The position numbers and the translations under genes were made by a program. A DNA stretch of 64,000 nt. Source: Atopsyche davidsoni (lineage: Eukaryota; Arthropoda; Insecta; Trichoptera; Hydrobiosidae). The notes beneath the pieces were generated by a model, which worked only from the letters and a program-made list of their open reading frames with translations, was not told where the DNA came from and did no database searches. This document shows, piece after piece, positions 51,801-63,577 of the stretch. Position 1 is the first letter of the stretch; every line of letters begins with the position of its first letter. The DNA is taken from contig JAILWY010000008.1 in NCBI GenBank assembly GCA_022113835.1, forward strand, positions 3,030,001-3,094,000, read 5' to 3'.

Positions 51801-53291
51801 GATACATTGATGACGGAATACAGCTTGGCAGACCGAGTTTCACAAGACAGCTTGCGGAGAATCTGAAAAAGAAACAGCTCATATCATCGTACTGAAAAAA
51901 ATATTCCAATGTCACTACTGTAGAAAAAATTTGTTTACTGAGATTCAAGGTCGGAAATTCTACCTGTATATCTTAGTCTTATTAGAATAAATGCTTTTTA
52001 GTAACATGGAAAAGTTTTAGGACTATTAAAATTTTGGTTGCTATTAACTCCCATTAAAAAATTAGAGGCTCGTTTATATATTAATCTAAAGGTTGGATAT
52101 CATTACTGTAAAAATTTTCCGATGAATTGAAATACTGATTAAAGTAAACAATGATTTCTAAACTATGATCATACGTCATTTGGATAATTAACCACTTGCG
52201 ACTATTAGGATCTTAATTACAGATCAGAGAAATATAATTTTATCTGTGAAATCAAAATGTACAATAAATGTTTTTCAGGAAGTCGGTAGTTTTAAAAAGC
52301 ATTGCTTGTCATTTTATCAAAAGGTTTTGATTAAATATGAGATTATTAAATTATGGACAAGAAAGGTGAAATAGTCATTTTTGAATGAATCATGCATTGT
52401 TTACCGATTGCAACGAAACACCTGTGCTAATATTTTTAGTGTATAATCGGTATTGTCATATAAGAGATATTTATAAAGATGTATACTATTCATATTTAAA
52501 AATATATTTTTATTTGCACAATTCAACTTTACTTTTTCTACTGACAATTCCAATCTTTTCACAAACACTTAATCTCACATAAAAAATATCAGCTGTTTTT
52601 TTTTGTTGCTAAGCCTGTTGTTATTATTGGAATGCCGAGTAAAAAATTTCACCTCTCCGTAGTGTTCGTCATCGCATGGAGTTATGACTTCTTTGGGATC
52701 TGGTAGCGAGAAGGCGTGCTGTATGACCTTTTGGCGGTCGCTCGAAAATGCATTATTCAGCGTAGACTCGGGAAACACCAGTATGTCCACATTCTGGAAA
52801 AAAAAAGATATAAGGTTCGATTCTGACCTAAATTGTTGTATTACAACTACTTGAGAATAAGTACTCTTTTGCAACAGTATAAATATTTTCTTGTAAGACA
52901 AATGTATTTTTTTATAATCCTTTTTCTCAATAGTTTTTAATGAGTATATATATAAAGAGTTCAATGGCTAAGAAAACAAACAGCAGCACAATAAAGTATT
53001 AATGTGTTTGGATAAGAAATATCAACAGTGTTTACGGTAAGTAAATTTATCTCATTCAAAACAATAATTCAGTTTATACTTTTAGAAATGAACACGCCGG
53101 ATTGCATAAGCTGGAGACTAAGCCGCTCGTGGATACAAGATAAAAGTATTTGGTAAAAAATAAATTCCCAGATAATTCTTAGAGAGATAAACACGACATA
53201 AAAACCACAGTCAAAGATAAAGGCAATAAAAATAAGCTGGCTTAGTAACTTTAATCAGCAGCAATCAGTCAGATTATGAATGGATTGAGTG

Positions 53292-53335
<44 letters not shown>

Positions 53336-56300
53336 TATATATTATTAAATTTTGCTTAATATATATATATATATTTCTCAGTTAGTTATTTTATAACTAC
53401 TTCAATCTCTATATATAAATATACCTTTTTATAAATTAAATATAATATTAAAATTATCTCAACATGCAATCCATGAAATGATCCCACGAGTATTTGATTA
53501 ACAAATGAAATAGTTTCCAGTCATACATAAATTATTGTTACAATTAGCATCCACGGAAGTATATTCTAGTTATTTGTAATAAATTTACAGTTGTGCATTC
53601 ATTTGCATGAAATAAATAATCATGACCTCAAAGAGCCTGAAATCTCTTTGTTTTACTTAGGAGGTAGCTAAACAACAACTCTTGTAACTTATACCGATGT
53701 AAGAACATCGGCTTGTACCTTGCTCGGGTTGTGCTAAGAAGCACAACCCGAGCAAGGTACAAGCCGAGGCCTTCGGAATACTAACAATTCCCACATCTGC
53801 CATCTGAAAACTATTTTAAAAGAATGATTGTATAAGTTGGAAGATAAGATGATATACATCCTGCTTAGTTTGTGCTTAGTACATACTTGATGATTATATT
53901 TCATAATTGGCTTTTTAACAACTGTAAATTAAGGATATATCTATAGTGCACTGTAAATCAACAACTAGATTCATCGTTTTGCAAGATATATAAGACATCT
54001 ATACAATATTTTTGTCAGAAAGTTCAATATAATATTTTTAATTAAATAAATATTTTTGCTTGAAGATGCCAACCTAGCATGTTGGCGAAACTAGTTTTGT
54101 CAAAAAATAAAAAAAACTAAAACAATCATTGAAAATATTTATTTAAAAAAAAATATTACGTATACAAGTGTGTTGATAGATGTATTAAATGGTCTGCTGA
54201 ATTCGCTGCAGTATTCACAAATAAATCAATACAAAACAAACATTTGATTTAAAAAAATATATTTTTAGTACATTTCGCTACGTGTCTGTACATTTGCCAC
54301 AATCGTGTACGATTGCAAACATTATCAGTTACTAACGGAGATTTTTTAAATCAATATTATCAGTTGTATTGACCTGTTGAACTACGACACCCTCTGAGAA
54401 TAGATATATTAATAATCATCATCGTTACTCAAGAATCACTCTGATATAACGTGCCGTAATCCCGAAAGGGCAAGCGGTTTATTGTGTTCATTAATACTAA
54501 AAAAATAAATAAAACAATTTTTTAAGTTCACATCTAGTATCGTCTAATGGCTTACTTGCTGTGAGGCTTTCTTCATGAAGTAAATGTAATTCTCTACATT
54601 GGAGCTGATCTGCTCTTCGTTGTTCGATGTGGGAAACTTCACAGCATAATCCACCACCGCCGCTTTGTACGGAGATTTCTGTAAAGAAAGAAATAAATTC
54701 TTTAGAAGCTGTTTAGGCCGCTGTAGAGTATTAATGCACTTATGTAGATGATGTTTGAATAATTGGACTGCATTGTGCTTGCTGTGGTGCTTGCCGACTT
54801 GCCAGCTTGCAGCTTGCTTGCTGACTCAAACAGGGAAATATAAGCGCTTTCTTATAAGTGTCTATATTTTTAAGCTCAGAGGAGTTTGGTGAAAATATCA
54901 CTTAACATGTTTGTCTGTTCATGGTTTTCTTAAGGTAAATAGTGTAGTGGGTTATATTATTATATAATCGCATTAACAATAGCATTTCCGTAGAAAGCTT
55001 TGGCATTTAGATCTGATATTTCTTCTGCAGCAGACTGCACAGAATGGCAGCCATGCACAAAAGCATCAGAATACGAAGACCGAAGAGGTCATATCTTGTA
55101 GATACTTATTCATAACAGCATAAAAATATGTGATTACGAGAATCAACTGAATTGCGTTTTAGAAAAATATGCTTGCATCCAAAAATAATACAGAATTCAT
55201 AAGAAACAAGAAGTTTGCGAAACATCCATACAAAAAATATTTTGAGGTCAATAACCTTCCTTGTTGTGAAAATTTCTTCTAAAAGAACCAACGATGGCAA
55301 AAATAAACATGACAACACGTTTAGGATACTTAGCATGCTTATGTAAAATGTCTTTAGTGTGCATTTTTACATTATTAGATGATTTGATGAGTTATATCAT
55401 TCAAAAGATATCAGCGGTGAAAATGCTTACTCAGCCGAAATGGCATGTTGCACTATTTTTATACGGGACTTATTTTATACAATTCTTTATATAGCTAATC
55501 AAATAGTATCCTTTTTTATTTTTTGATGAATCCCCAAAAAGTGAAAGCGATTGAGTAATAACCGTTCAGTTGTCGGTTGTGTTGCGACGTGTGTAGGCCG
55601 CTTTCTAGTTATCATGCTCATAATTAAATATATAACCTTTCGCAATCATACCGATTTTTTATTGATTTGCAAAAATCTCTACATACAATAAAAAGACTAA
55701 TAATATGTATTGTTATACAAGGTGTTTCAAAAACCACCCAACCTGGGCCCCTTGATTTTTCAAATATTTAAATAAATATATTTTTTATTTTGGTTGCTTA
55801 AAAACATAATTTAATTTGAAAAGTTAAAAATATGGCTTATTGCTTTAAAGTACGTAAAAGAAATGTTTCCGCGTAATTATAAAAGGATATTGAATAACTG
55901 AAAATTACACTCATCCTCTCTCATTGAGTAATACCATGAGTTTTTAAACAGCATGAGTATGTCTAAATAGACAAGCAAATCTTTACAAATAATAAATATG
56001 TTTATATTTCTGTGAATTTAGAAATTATAATAATGAAATATGTATGTACATAAATATATATATATATATAAAAAACAATGTCATTATTTTTTATTATTTA
56101 TTGAAAATATTGAATATATTTACGTATTAGTTAAAATTTATTTTATTGTTTATATTTAAAATCTCTTTGATGCGAGATTTACACCTAATTTTTTCATAGG
56201 AATTTAATTTTTTTTTCGAAGATTTTCTCGTCGTTTCATATGTTAATTGTGTTGCCTAAAAATAAGCATTGTATACACGATGCACTTGTATGTGTAAAAA

Positions 56301-59231
56301 GTACGAATTTATTAAATATTTAATAAAAATTATCGGTACGTTTCCATTTCAGGCAGAGCGATCCTAATTCTGCCTGTAGATGCCAATCATTAATTTGGCG
56401 AAACCAGCAGCGTCAAAAATATTAAAAAAGCGTTGAAATAACACTAAAATAATTATTTTTTCGATGGTGAAATTTTTAAGTTAAAAAGGCTGAGTTATTA
56501 TGGCTTGCGTGGCAAATCTTTAAAGACTATGATTATAAAAATTTTCACCAAGGAAAAATTGTAAAATATAAATAATAAAGAAGTAATAATATAGTTTAAT
56601 TTTTTTAATACAAATATTTAAAAAAAAACTAGTGAAAGTGTGTTGTTACTTCAATTTTAAGCTAAGCATATATATTTTTTATAATTTTTTTTTAAAGAGA
56701 AAGACTTGACCTGAAAGACAAAGGTGATGCCTTTTTTCTGTTTTTGACAATGTGCCAAATCGATTCATATCTGAAAACCGACCTACAAAGCTGATAATGA
56801 TAAAATATATCATAAAAACAATTAATGATACTTTGATTGATACTTATATTAATTTTTCAGGCCACTCGCAGAAGATATCACGAAGAGTCCAAAACATCGT
56901 ACTTGCCAAGAAATGGTTTGTGGGAAAATACATCTGAAAATCGACTTCGCAAGTTTAATGGCAGAGCCTTAAAAAAATCAGTTACAACTCTTAAAAAAAC
57001 GTCAATTTATTTTAATCTGATAGGCCAAACCCTTCGCACTAAAAAATACCTTAAATAAATTACTAGACATACTGAACGTTTTTAAATTTTGTGTGTATTA
57101 GTAAGAATTTATTATCTTGACGAAGTATCAACTGATTATTTTCTAAATGAAAAATATTACCTTTTTTTTGTTTTTATAAGGTTTTAAGTTTATTCGTTTT
57201 TTTTATGATTAATTCTATACATAAAATTCCACGAAAATGACTATAAAATATGTTTTTTGAGGATTATAAACAGTTTATTGTGTAGATAGACTATGCACTT
57301 GTATTTGATACAGTATTAAAAGCCGTCTCTGAATAAAATTTTTTATTTTTTTAAGCAATATACCAAAGGATTCTAGACATGTGTTATCTCTACAATAAAA
57401 AAAATAAAACAGACTTGTCTAAATTGATTTTTTTTTTAAATATATATATATAATAATAAATAACAGTCTTCTTGTCTGCTAGAATCGGTTAGTCTCGCCC
57501 ACTGAATCAATCAAAATATCGGCGAATTAGTCGGTTATGTCGAGGCGTGTGTAGTGCGCAAATTAAATAAAATATATAAATAGTTATAAATTTATAAAAA
57601 CATAAAAAGTATGTGTAAATTTTAAAATATTTTATTTTCTTGGTTGTAAACAAAAAAATTTCAATAAAATACATTCTTTGAAAATGATCCAGAAAACATG
57701 ATAATTAAGTTTCAGTCGTGAAAGTTCAATAAGCCAAAGTACATTCAATTGAATTCTTTGTTGGCAAATTTTCGTATTAAATAAAAAAAGTGATTAATTC
57801 ATCAGTCAATTGATTAAAATTATTTAAATAATGCGGACAAAAAAAACCAAGCGATAGACACAATCCATAATTATCATTGCAATAACAAAATCGGATGCAT
57901 TTATTGCTCGCGGCGCAGACGAGGCAAAAAATTCCGATCGATCATATTTATGGAATAATTAATGGGGATCTGCATTTTTTTTAATCATACGGCTGGAATT
58001 TAAATTATGCGGTGTGTATTTATATAGAAAAGCGAAAAAAAGCCTGCGTTTACTGGCTGATAAATTTTTTGTGATGTCTGAAACACGGGACCGTTTTATT
58101 GAGAACAGTCAAATTGTTACTGACCCGATTAATTTCATGTTTAGTATACAAAGATACTTAAAAATTTGTTATTTGATAATAAGTTATATTTTTTTGTATA
58201 TATATATATTTATTTATTTATTTTAAGGCACGTTTTTGTGCTGGAGGTTGCCATTTGCCCGAAAGTGTGGACGTGCCATTAGTACTGTAGGTACTTGGGC
58301 GAAGTATTATATCATCCGATTGGTAACAATAATACCGCCTTTGTTTTTAGTATAAATATACATTTAGCATTTGATTTACGATATAGTACAATATTATCAA
58401 CATTGAGCAGTTACAATGGTTTAAAAATTTAAATATTATATCATGCGTAATGAATTTGGCAAACACTTATAAAAAGGCTTATAATGCTAATGTAATCACG
58501 ATTCTTATATATTTTAATTTATGAAAATAAAATAATAAAAGACATTATTTTTTAAAACGATGTAGTTTTAAAGGAACCAGAATTGCGTATATTATTAAGA
58601 AAAAAAAAATTATTTGAATTATGATAAAAATGCATCGTTTATACTTGTGAGTGAAAATCGTAAAATAATTACATTATTATAAACTATACATAAATATATA
58701 TAACTCCTCATGATTTTTACTTTTGAATGCGTGAAATTGTTTTATTTATAATTAAATTTTATGTCTCAAAACCTTAACGAAATAATTATTTTAAATACAT
58801 TATCTCTTTTCCAAAACTCTGCAATAACAAATTAATCATTCTGCGGTTTATTCAACTCTTATTTTTAGTTTCTACATTAATTCTCACGTTTTTTATTACA
58901 TAGAAAATAACACTTTTACATGTTTACAAAATTAACAATAAACTCACTTTAAAAAACACAAATAATAAATATTATCAAAATTGGCAAGGAGATTATTGAT
59001 ATTATTTTTTGTGAGTTCTTTGGGGCTTCCTCGAGTCGAAAGTGCTTGAAATAAAATAACTAGTGAATTGGTTTCGGGTAAGTGTGGAGTTGAGGAGTAT
59101 TACAAATTAAACCAGTCGTTTTTTAAACCTTCAAAACAATTAAACCAGTCCTTCGTGGATAAACTCACCTGGCTAGACAAGGAGACGGCCAATGCCGCGA
59201 AGACAAACACTGAACCGGAGTAACGACCCAT
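48801..59231 (-). CDS. vanin/biotinidase-like amidohydrolase, probably GPI-anchored
   Basis: Nine minus-strand exons (59169-59231, 54556-54678, 52653-52793, 51690-51862, 50522-50736, 50196-50387, 49775-49960, 49377-49518, 48801-49290) join in frame to 574 residues. Family role: nitrilase-fold hydrolases acting on pantetheine or biotin amides at the cell surface. Seen: signal peptide (SVFVFAALAVSLSSQ); the catalytic triad Glu71 (DILVFPE), Lys170 (RYRKTNLFGE) and Cys203 (HLICFDLMF), spaced as in vanins; FLIPMMWYSELPFL; and a Cys-containing C-terminal half (CGIIACVGDHISSCGK). The protein ends in a hydrophobic tail (LLFIGAIYFLEML), the usual GPI-attachment signal. Exon 1 carries only the signal peptide and is 4.5 kb from exon 2. 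Whether it is a pantetheinase or biotinidase cannot be told from sequence. Confidence 0.9.
53293..53345. repeat. (TA)n microsatellite
   Basis: An uninterrupted TA dinucleotide run followed by GCATATATAT, in the second vanin-like intron. A second shorter run lies near 53360-53375. Confidence 0.9.
53708..53767. repeat. perfect 28-bp inverted repeat with 4-nt loop
   Basis: Arms 53708-53735 and 53740-53767 are exact reverse complements (left arm begins TCGGCTTGTACCTTGCTCGG), with loop AAGA. The arms are much more GC-rich than the surrounding intron. A smaller hairpin (CCGATGT/ACATCGG) overlaps the left edge. It lies in the vanin-like intron 2; either strand would give the same stem. Confidence 0.9.
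54059..54101 (+). ncRNA. hammerhead-ribozyme-like motif, copy 1 (degenerate)
   Basis: TTGAAGA, then a stem GCCAAC/GTTGGC closing a 7-nt loop, then GAAAC, a 7-nt spacer and GTC. This follows the order of a type I hammerhead (CUGANGA, stem II, GAAA, minimal stem III, GUC cleavage site). The first core base is T instead of C, and one extra T separates the core from stem II. A related copy is at 56374-56414. Activity is unproven. Confidence 0.35.
54880..55090. repeat. dispersed repeat family B, copy 1
   Basis: Blocks TTCATGGTTTTCTTA, AAGCTTTGGCATTTAGATCT and CACAGAATGGCAGCCATGCA recur in the same order at 60940-61170 and 62775-63090. No coding potential is seen. Boundaries are approximate. Confidence 0.55.
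56374..56414 (+). ncRNA. hammerhead-ribozyme-like motif, copy 2 (degenerate)
   Basis: CTGTAGA, a stem GCCAA/TTGGC around a variable loop, then GAAAC, a 7-nt spacer and GTC: the same layout as at 54059-54101. The stem is kept while its loop and the stem III spacer differ. One core base is changed (A to T). It is probably the end of a decayed retroelement. Confidence 0.35.
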
Positions 59232-60939
59232 GATTGTGGTTTGATTAATTAATAAATAATATTTTTTTGCGATTTGATTAATTATTATAATATAATTATT
59301 AATAAATATTAATTTTTTCCGGTCGGTGTGTAAATAATTTATACGTAACGGTAATTATTTCACTGTGGCGCGTCGGGCCAGAGTAGCGACCGGCTTCCAA
59401 CTGGAGACCAGCAAATGGAGTGCTTCGGCCTCATCGAGCTAGAGATGGGCACAACCGATCGGTCTTGATCGAAAAACCGATTATTTTTGACGAGAATTAT
59501 GACTGAAACTATAAGACTGACCCAGGATAAAAATATGTTCAGCGAGACGGTCACCGAGTTTTTCTGAAGGGAATTACTCGAAGAAGACGATGAACGCATA
59601 TTCTGATCAATGACTAATTTTAAATAAATGAAAATTAATTATACCGAATTTTTGAACAAACATTCTTATAATAATACTATAAATGAGTCTGATCACAGTT
59701 CGGATATTCGATCGATTGCCTCCTAGAGTGATTTCGGATGGTGAAACGATTGATAATTGATTATTAAGCTTTTATGAATTGAAGTAAGGAAATCGGTTTA
59801 ATATATTTTTAATTCGAATAAATCCGATTGTGCTCCGATTTTTCCCATCACTATGTGCGACTCTTCACACAACTGTTCCCAGCGAATTGTTTTATGCAAG
59901 TGGCTTCCAAACGGTGGGTCGGAGTAATATTCTACCAATTGAAAAGTATGCAATAATAAAAAAGTTATTAAATATTATAAAATTTTCCATAGAAATAAAA
60001 AAAATATTTAAATATATAAAAAACAGGTACAATAAAAGTATTTTAGATGCGAATAATTTTATTTCAGCGCGGCTTAATACCTATGAAAAGTTTATATACA
60101 AATGCGACTTATATTAGAATTGCATTGAGTTTGGAATTTTTATCTGAGATTTTCTTTGTCGCGGAAAAGCTTAAAAATAAAAACTTGGCACACGAATAAA
60201 GAGTTTTTTTTTAAATGATAAATGTGATTGAACTTCAGGTCGTTGGTAAAATGATAATTTACTGTAAAATATGCTTATTGTGGTCCTTTACAAAGTGACA
60301 ATGCTTAATATAAAAAAATATTATTATTTATAAAACATATTTAGGTTGCTTACCAGAAATGGGGTACAGTATAAGACATTGAGTGCTAAACGTATACATT
60401 TTTTAATTTTTAGATATCCATTATTTATTAAGAATAATTGTTTTTTTAAATATATTATTAAAACTCAGAAGCACACAAAGCTAATGCCGGAGACATATCA
60501 ACACTGCATTTTACTTCTTCGCTTGCATATTTCTACTCTCACACTTGTGGACACCTCGGTATCTGAATATTTCAGCTTAGATGAATATTAAACTATTTTT
60601 TAAATTAATTTATATAAAAAATAATAAGGCATAAATATTTGAATTGCTGAAAAATACAGAAAGGATATCAGTTCCTTATATATATTTTTTTTATATATAC
60701 TTAAGCTAAGTAAAAGCCGTACAAATGCCCACTAAGGCGTATTATGGTGTCTAGACTGACGTGAATTTATGTAGGGAGTATTTTTTAATGTTAAGTTAAT
60801 AAAAAACACATTTAATTTGATTTAATAAAAAAATTAAATAATATGCATGCTAGAAGAGTAAATATTTATTAGATGTATAATAAGTTGGCAATAAATCCGA
60901 TTATCAATTACTTTAAACGAATTTAGTAAGGTTGATTTT
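59232..60939. other. intergenic region upstream of the vanin-like gene
   Basis: This should contain the promoter of the vanin-like gene. A GC-richer patch at 59340-59480 has overlapping GATCGGTC/GATCG inverted motifs; the rest is AT-rich. No gene is recognised. Confidence 0.35.
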
Positions 60940-61170
60940 CTTCCCAAGACCATCTCACTGTACATTTATCTTTTCATGGTTTTCTTATGGAGAACAGTAA
61001 AAATGGTCCCCGGGTCTTTCTACACCGCAGTTTCATATTCATAAGAAAGGTTTGCGTATTGCTGCTGCCCAATAGTATTATTATTTAAACCTTTATACTC
61101 CATAAACGATCCTTCATATACCCTCAGAGAACACAATGGTAGCCATACACAAAGTGGGGAGAGCGGGGAG
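60940..61170. repeat. dispersed repeat family B, copy 2
   Basis: Shares TTTTCATGGTTTTCTTATGG with the copy at 54880, and GCTGCTGCCC(A/G)ATAG plus the CACAATGGTAGCCATACACA ... GGGGAGAGC(G/T) segment with the copy at 62775. It lies between the vanin-like gene and the mariner fragment. Confidence 0.55.
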
Positions 61171-61628
61171 GATTCAATCAAACTAAAATAAAATTATAAT
61201 ATACTTCAACCAATACAATACAATACAATCTTTAGCGTGTCATCTTATGCATTTATATTGAATGATGAGTCGATTCGTATTTAGTCAGATTAGGTTATTT
61301 TTATTGAGACATTTGAATGAATTTTTCGATATAAAAATAATTATTTTCGATAATGCTGTCAAATGTAAGAAATTGCAATTATTGTTGAGATACAGGTGAT
61401 TTATAAAACATTGACATTATCTTATCTCTAGTCTGCTGGGGGTGACCTCTGAGATAAGCGAATTGCGTTGGACGAGAAAAACGATAAACGTCCAAATTAA
61501 TTATTATTAAAAATAATAATTATAATAATATCACAAAAATATTTTTTTTTGTTTTCGGGTATTTTTTTATAAACAATGCGCTATTACAGTTCAGCGTTCT
61601 CAATAAAATAAATTTAAGCTCTCTGTCT

Positions 61629-61892
61629 ACGAGGGCGGTCCGATAAGTACTTGGCCTACAAAAGAAAAACAAAATTTTTTGAAAAAGTGGCGATTTATTT
61701 CTCAAAATAGTCTCCTTTTAGCTCGATACACTTGACCCAGCAATGCTCCAACTTCTTTAACCCATCTGAAAAATACGTTATCTCGAGGTCTGCAAAGTAG
61801 GCCTCCGTGGCGGCGATGACCTCCTCATTCGACTTAAATTTCTGCCCGGTGAGTGACCTTTTCAGTGAAGAAGGCTTAAGTACATAGAACAA
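61629..61892 (-). pseudogene. mariner-family transposase, C-terminal fragment with terminal inverted repeat
   Basis: The minus-strand frame 61695-61892 encodes a mariner transposase tail (GQKFKSNEEVIAATEAYF ... DGLKKLEHCWVKCIELKGDY) ending at a normal stop. About 30 nt further on lies a terminal inverted repeat (61629-61663, beginning ACGAGGGCGGTCCGATAAGT on the plus strand). The catalytic DD(34)D core and the other terminal repeat are missing, so this is a 5'-truncated relic. Confidence 0.8.
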
Positions 61893-62774
61893 TTATTATT
61901 TTATTGCGAGAATCTATAATATTAAGATTATACAGTGCTTTTTTTTGTATGGATCAAAGAATCAATAATTTAAAAAAAAATGTTGATTGATGTTATATTT
62001 GTTTGTTTATTTTATGGACTTGAATATTATGTAAAAATTGCCAATAGAATAATGAAGAATTGTGGAGACTTTGTGTGCTGCAATTTGTGTAGATCTTGTA
62101 ATACCACAGCGTAATGTCATTGAAGCAAGTCTCAGGATATACAAAATCTCCTTCCCATACAAATGACTTAAACTATGTTATCATTATTTTAAGGCAACAG
62201 CTCTTCATCAACACTGAAATTTACGATAGTTTCCTTCGTAGGTTTTGAACACCCTTAAAATGGTCCACAGCACAGATGAAAAGGAGTGGGGCAGGTAAGG
62301 TTAGGTCCCAACTTTGCCTCGAAAATAAAAAGTATCGGGGACTCTCTACACTGTTTTGTTCTTAAAAACCATCCACCATAAATGTATGCTTAGTAAAATC
62401 GTTGCCAACCTCCTCTGAAGAGAGGTATCTGATGAAGAAGAAGAACCACGTTTGATGTGAGTCTACTAAGTATTTGCATAAACGTTGTTATAATAATAAA
62501 GTTATAATAAACATTAATAAATAGCGTGCTCTCTTGCTATATAAAAATTTAAATTATATTATTATAAAGAGGTGCTATTGGTTAATTGCAAATCGGTTGC
62601 ATGTTGTGTCGCTGCGTGTGTAGTCGGCTTTACGAATGCCGCCGGAATGGCGGCACACGTTACAAGATTGTGAATTATTGAAGATAGCTTTTATATATTT
62701 TAAATAATCTTATCTTCAAAATAAATACTTGCGATTGTAAAATTTTAACCGCCATACTAAAAATCCTTCTTCTC

Positions 62775-63090
62775 CTAGTGCCTCTCCTTAGAGAAGTCGG
62801 TGACTATTTCATTTAAAATTTTATGTGTAGTGGTCCCAGGATTTTTTTTATATTTCTGCTGCCCGATAGCATTATTATTATTTAAAGATTTCCTAGCAAA
62901 GCTCTGGCATTTCGATCTGATATAGAAACAGCAGCAGCCCCCAACTCTACAAAGTATTTCCAGAGCACATCCTTCCACAATCATTCCAAGTCTGCTATTC
63001 CATTACCGATCCTCTACATACGCTCAGGGCACAGAATGGCAGCCACGCACAAGCAACGGAATGGGGAGAGCTAGGAGGAGCTCAGACGGT
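62775..63090. repeat. dispersed repeat family B, copy 3 (longest)
   Basis: The most complete copy: TGCTGCCCGATAGCATTATT, AAGCTCTGGCATTTCGATCT, TCTACATACGCTCAGGGCAC and AGAATGGCAGCCACGCACAA each match one or both other copies in order. It lies downstream of the prophenoloxidase gene. Confidence 0.55.
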
Positions 63091-63577
63091 ATAATCTTGA
63101 ATGTTTAAAAAAAAATCCTTTCCTAGTCACTGGGATATCAATTAGCTGGCATTAATTAAATAAAAATGTAGCGTGTATTTTATAATTTGCAATTTAAATA
63201 CTTTATTATAAATAACGATGTTTAAAATTAGTAAGTAAAAACAATAGAAATAAATTCAATAATGCTGGATAGAAAAAGCTAGAAATTGTAATTATAAAAA
63301 TACTTTTATAATTATGTTTTTTAACAATCTCATTTTTATTTTACTCAAATTATAAGATTAAATATTATTTTATTTAATAAAGTTAATTGTGATTATTTTC
63401 AGTTGACATTTTAATAATGTACTATTTGAAATAAATTTTAAGATCGGATGTTGCTAAACGGTTTTATACAAAAATAATATTTTATCTTATGTAAAAAAAG
63501 TAATATGAGAATAAAAAGTTTAAATTATATATAAATTTCATTAAGCAGTTGAGAGTGAGCCAGGGTCATGAAGCAGT

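Larger units (their letters stand above)
54679..59168. other. vanin-like intron 1, repeat-rich
   Basis: A 4.5-kb AT-rich intron holding repeat family B copy 1, hammerhead-like copy 2, and copies of a short GTGTGTAG-containing motif at about 55575-55605 and 57525-57560. A possible plus-strand exon at 56861-57058 is treated in the findings. No firm gene is seen. Confidence 0.45.

Noticed and set aside
58014..58226. 70-codon plus-strand frame (RKAKKSLRLLADKFF...)
   Set aside because: It ends in a poly-aromatic stretch produced by TA repeats, has no splice context and no recognised domain.
59360..59599. 79-codon minus-strand frame upstream of the vanin-like start
   Set aside because: It is Ser-rich with a chance hydrophobic run and has no in-frame splice to the signal-peptide exon. 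It probably lies in the promoter region.
62775..62984. 69-codon minus-strand frame
   Set aside because: It falls inside repeat family B and is not conserved in the other copies.
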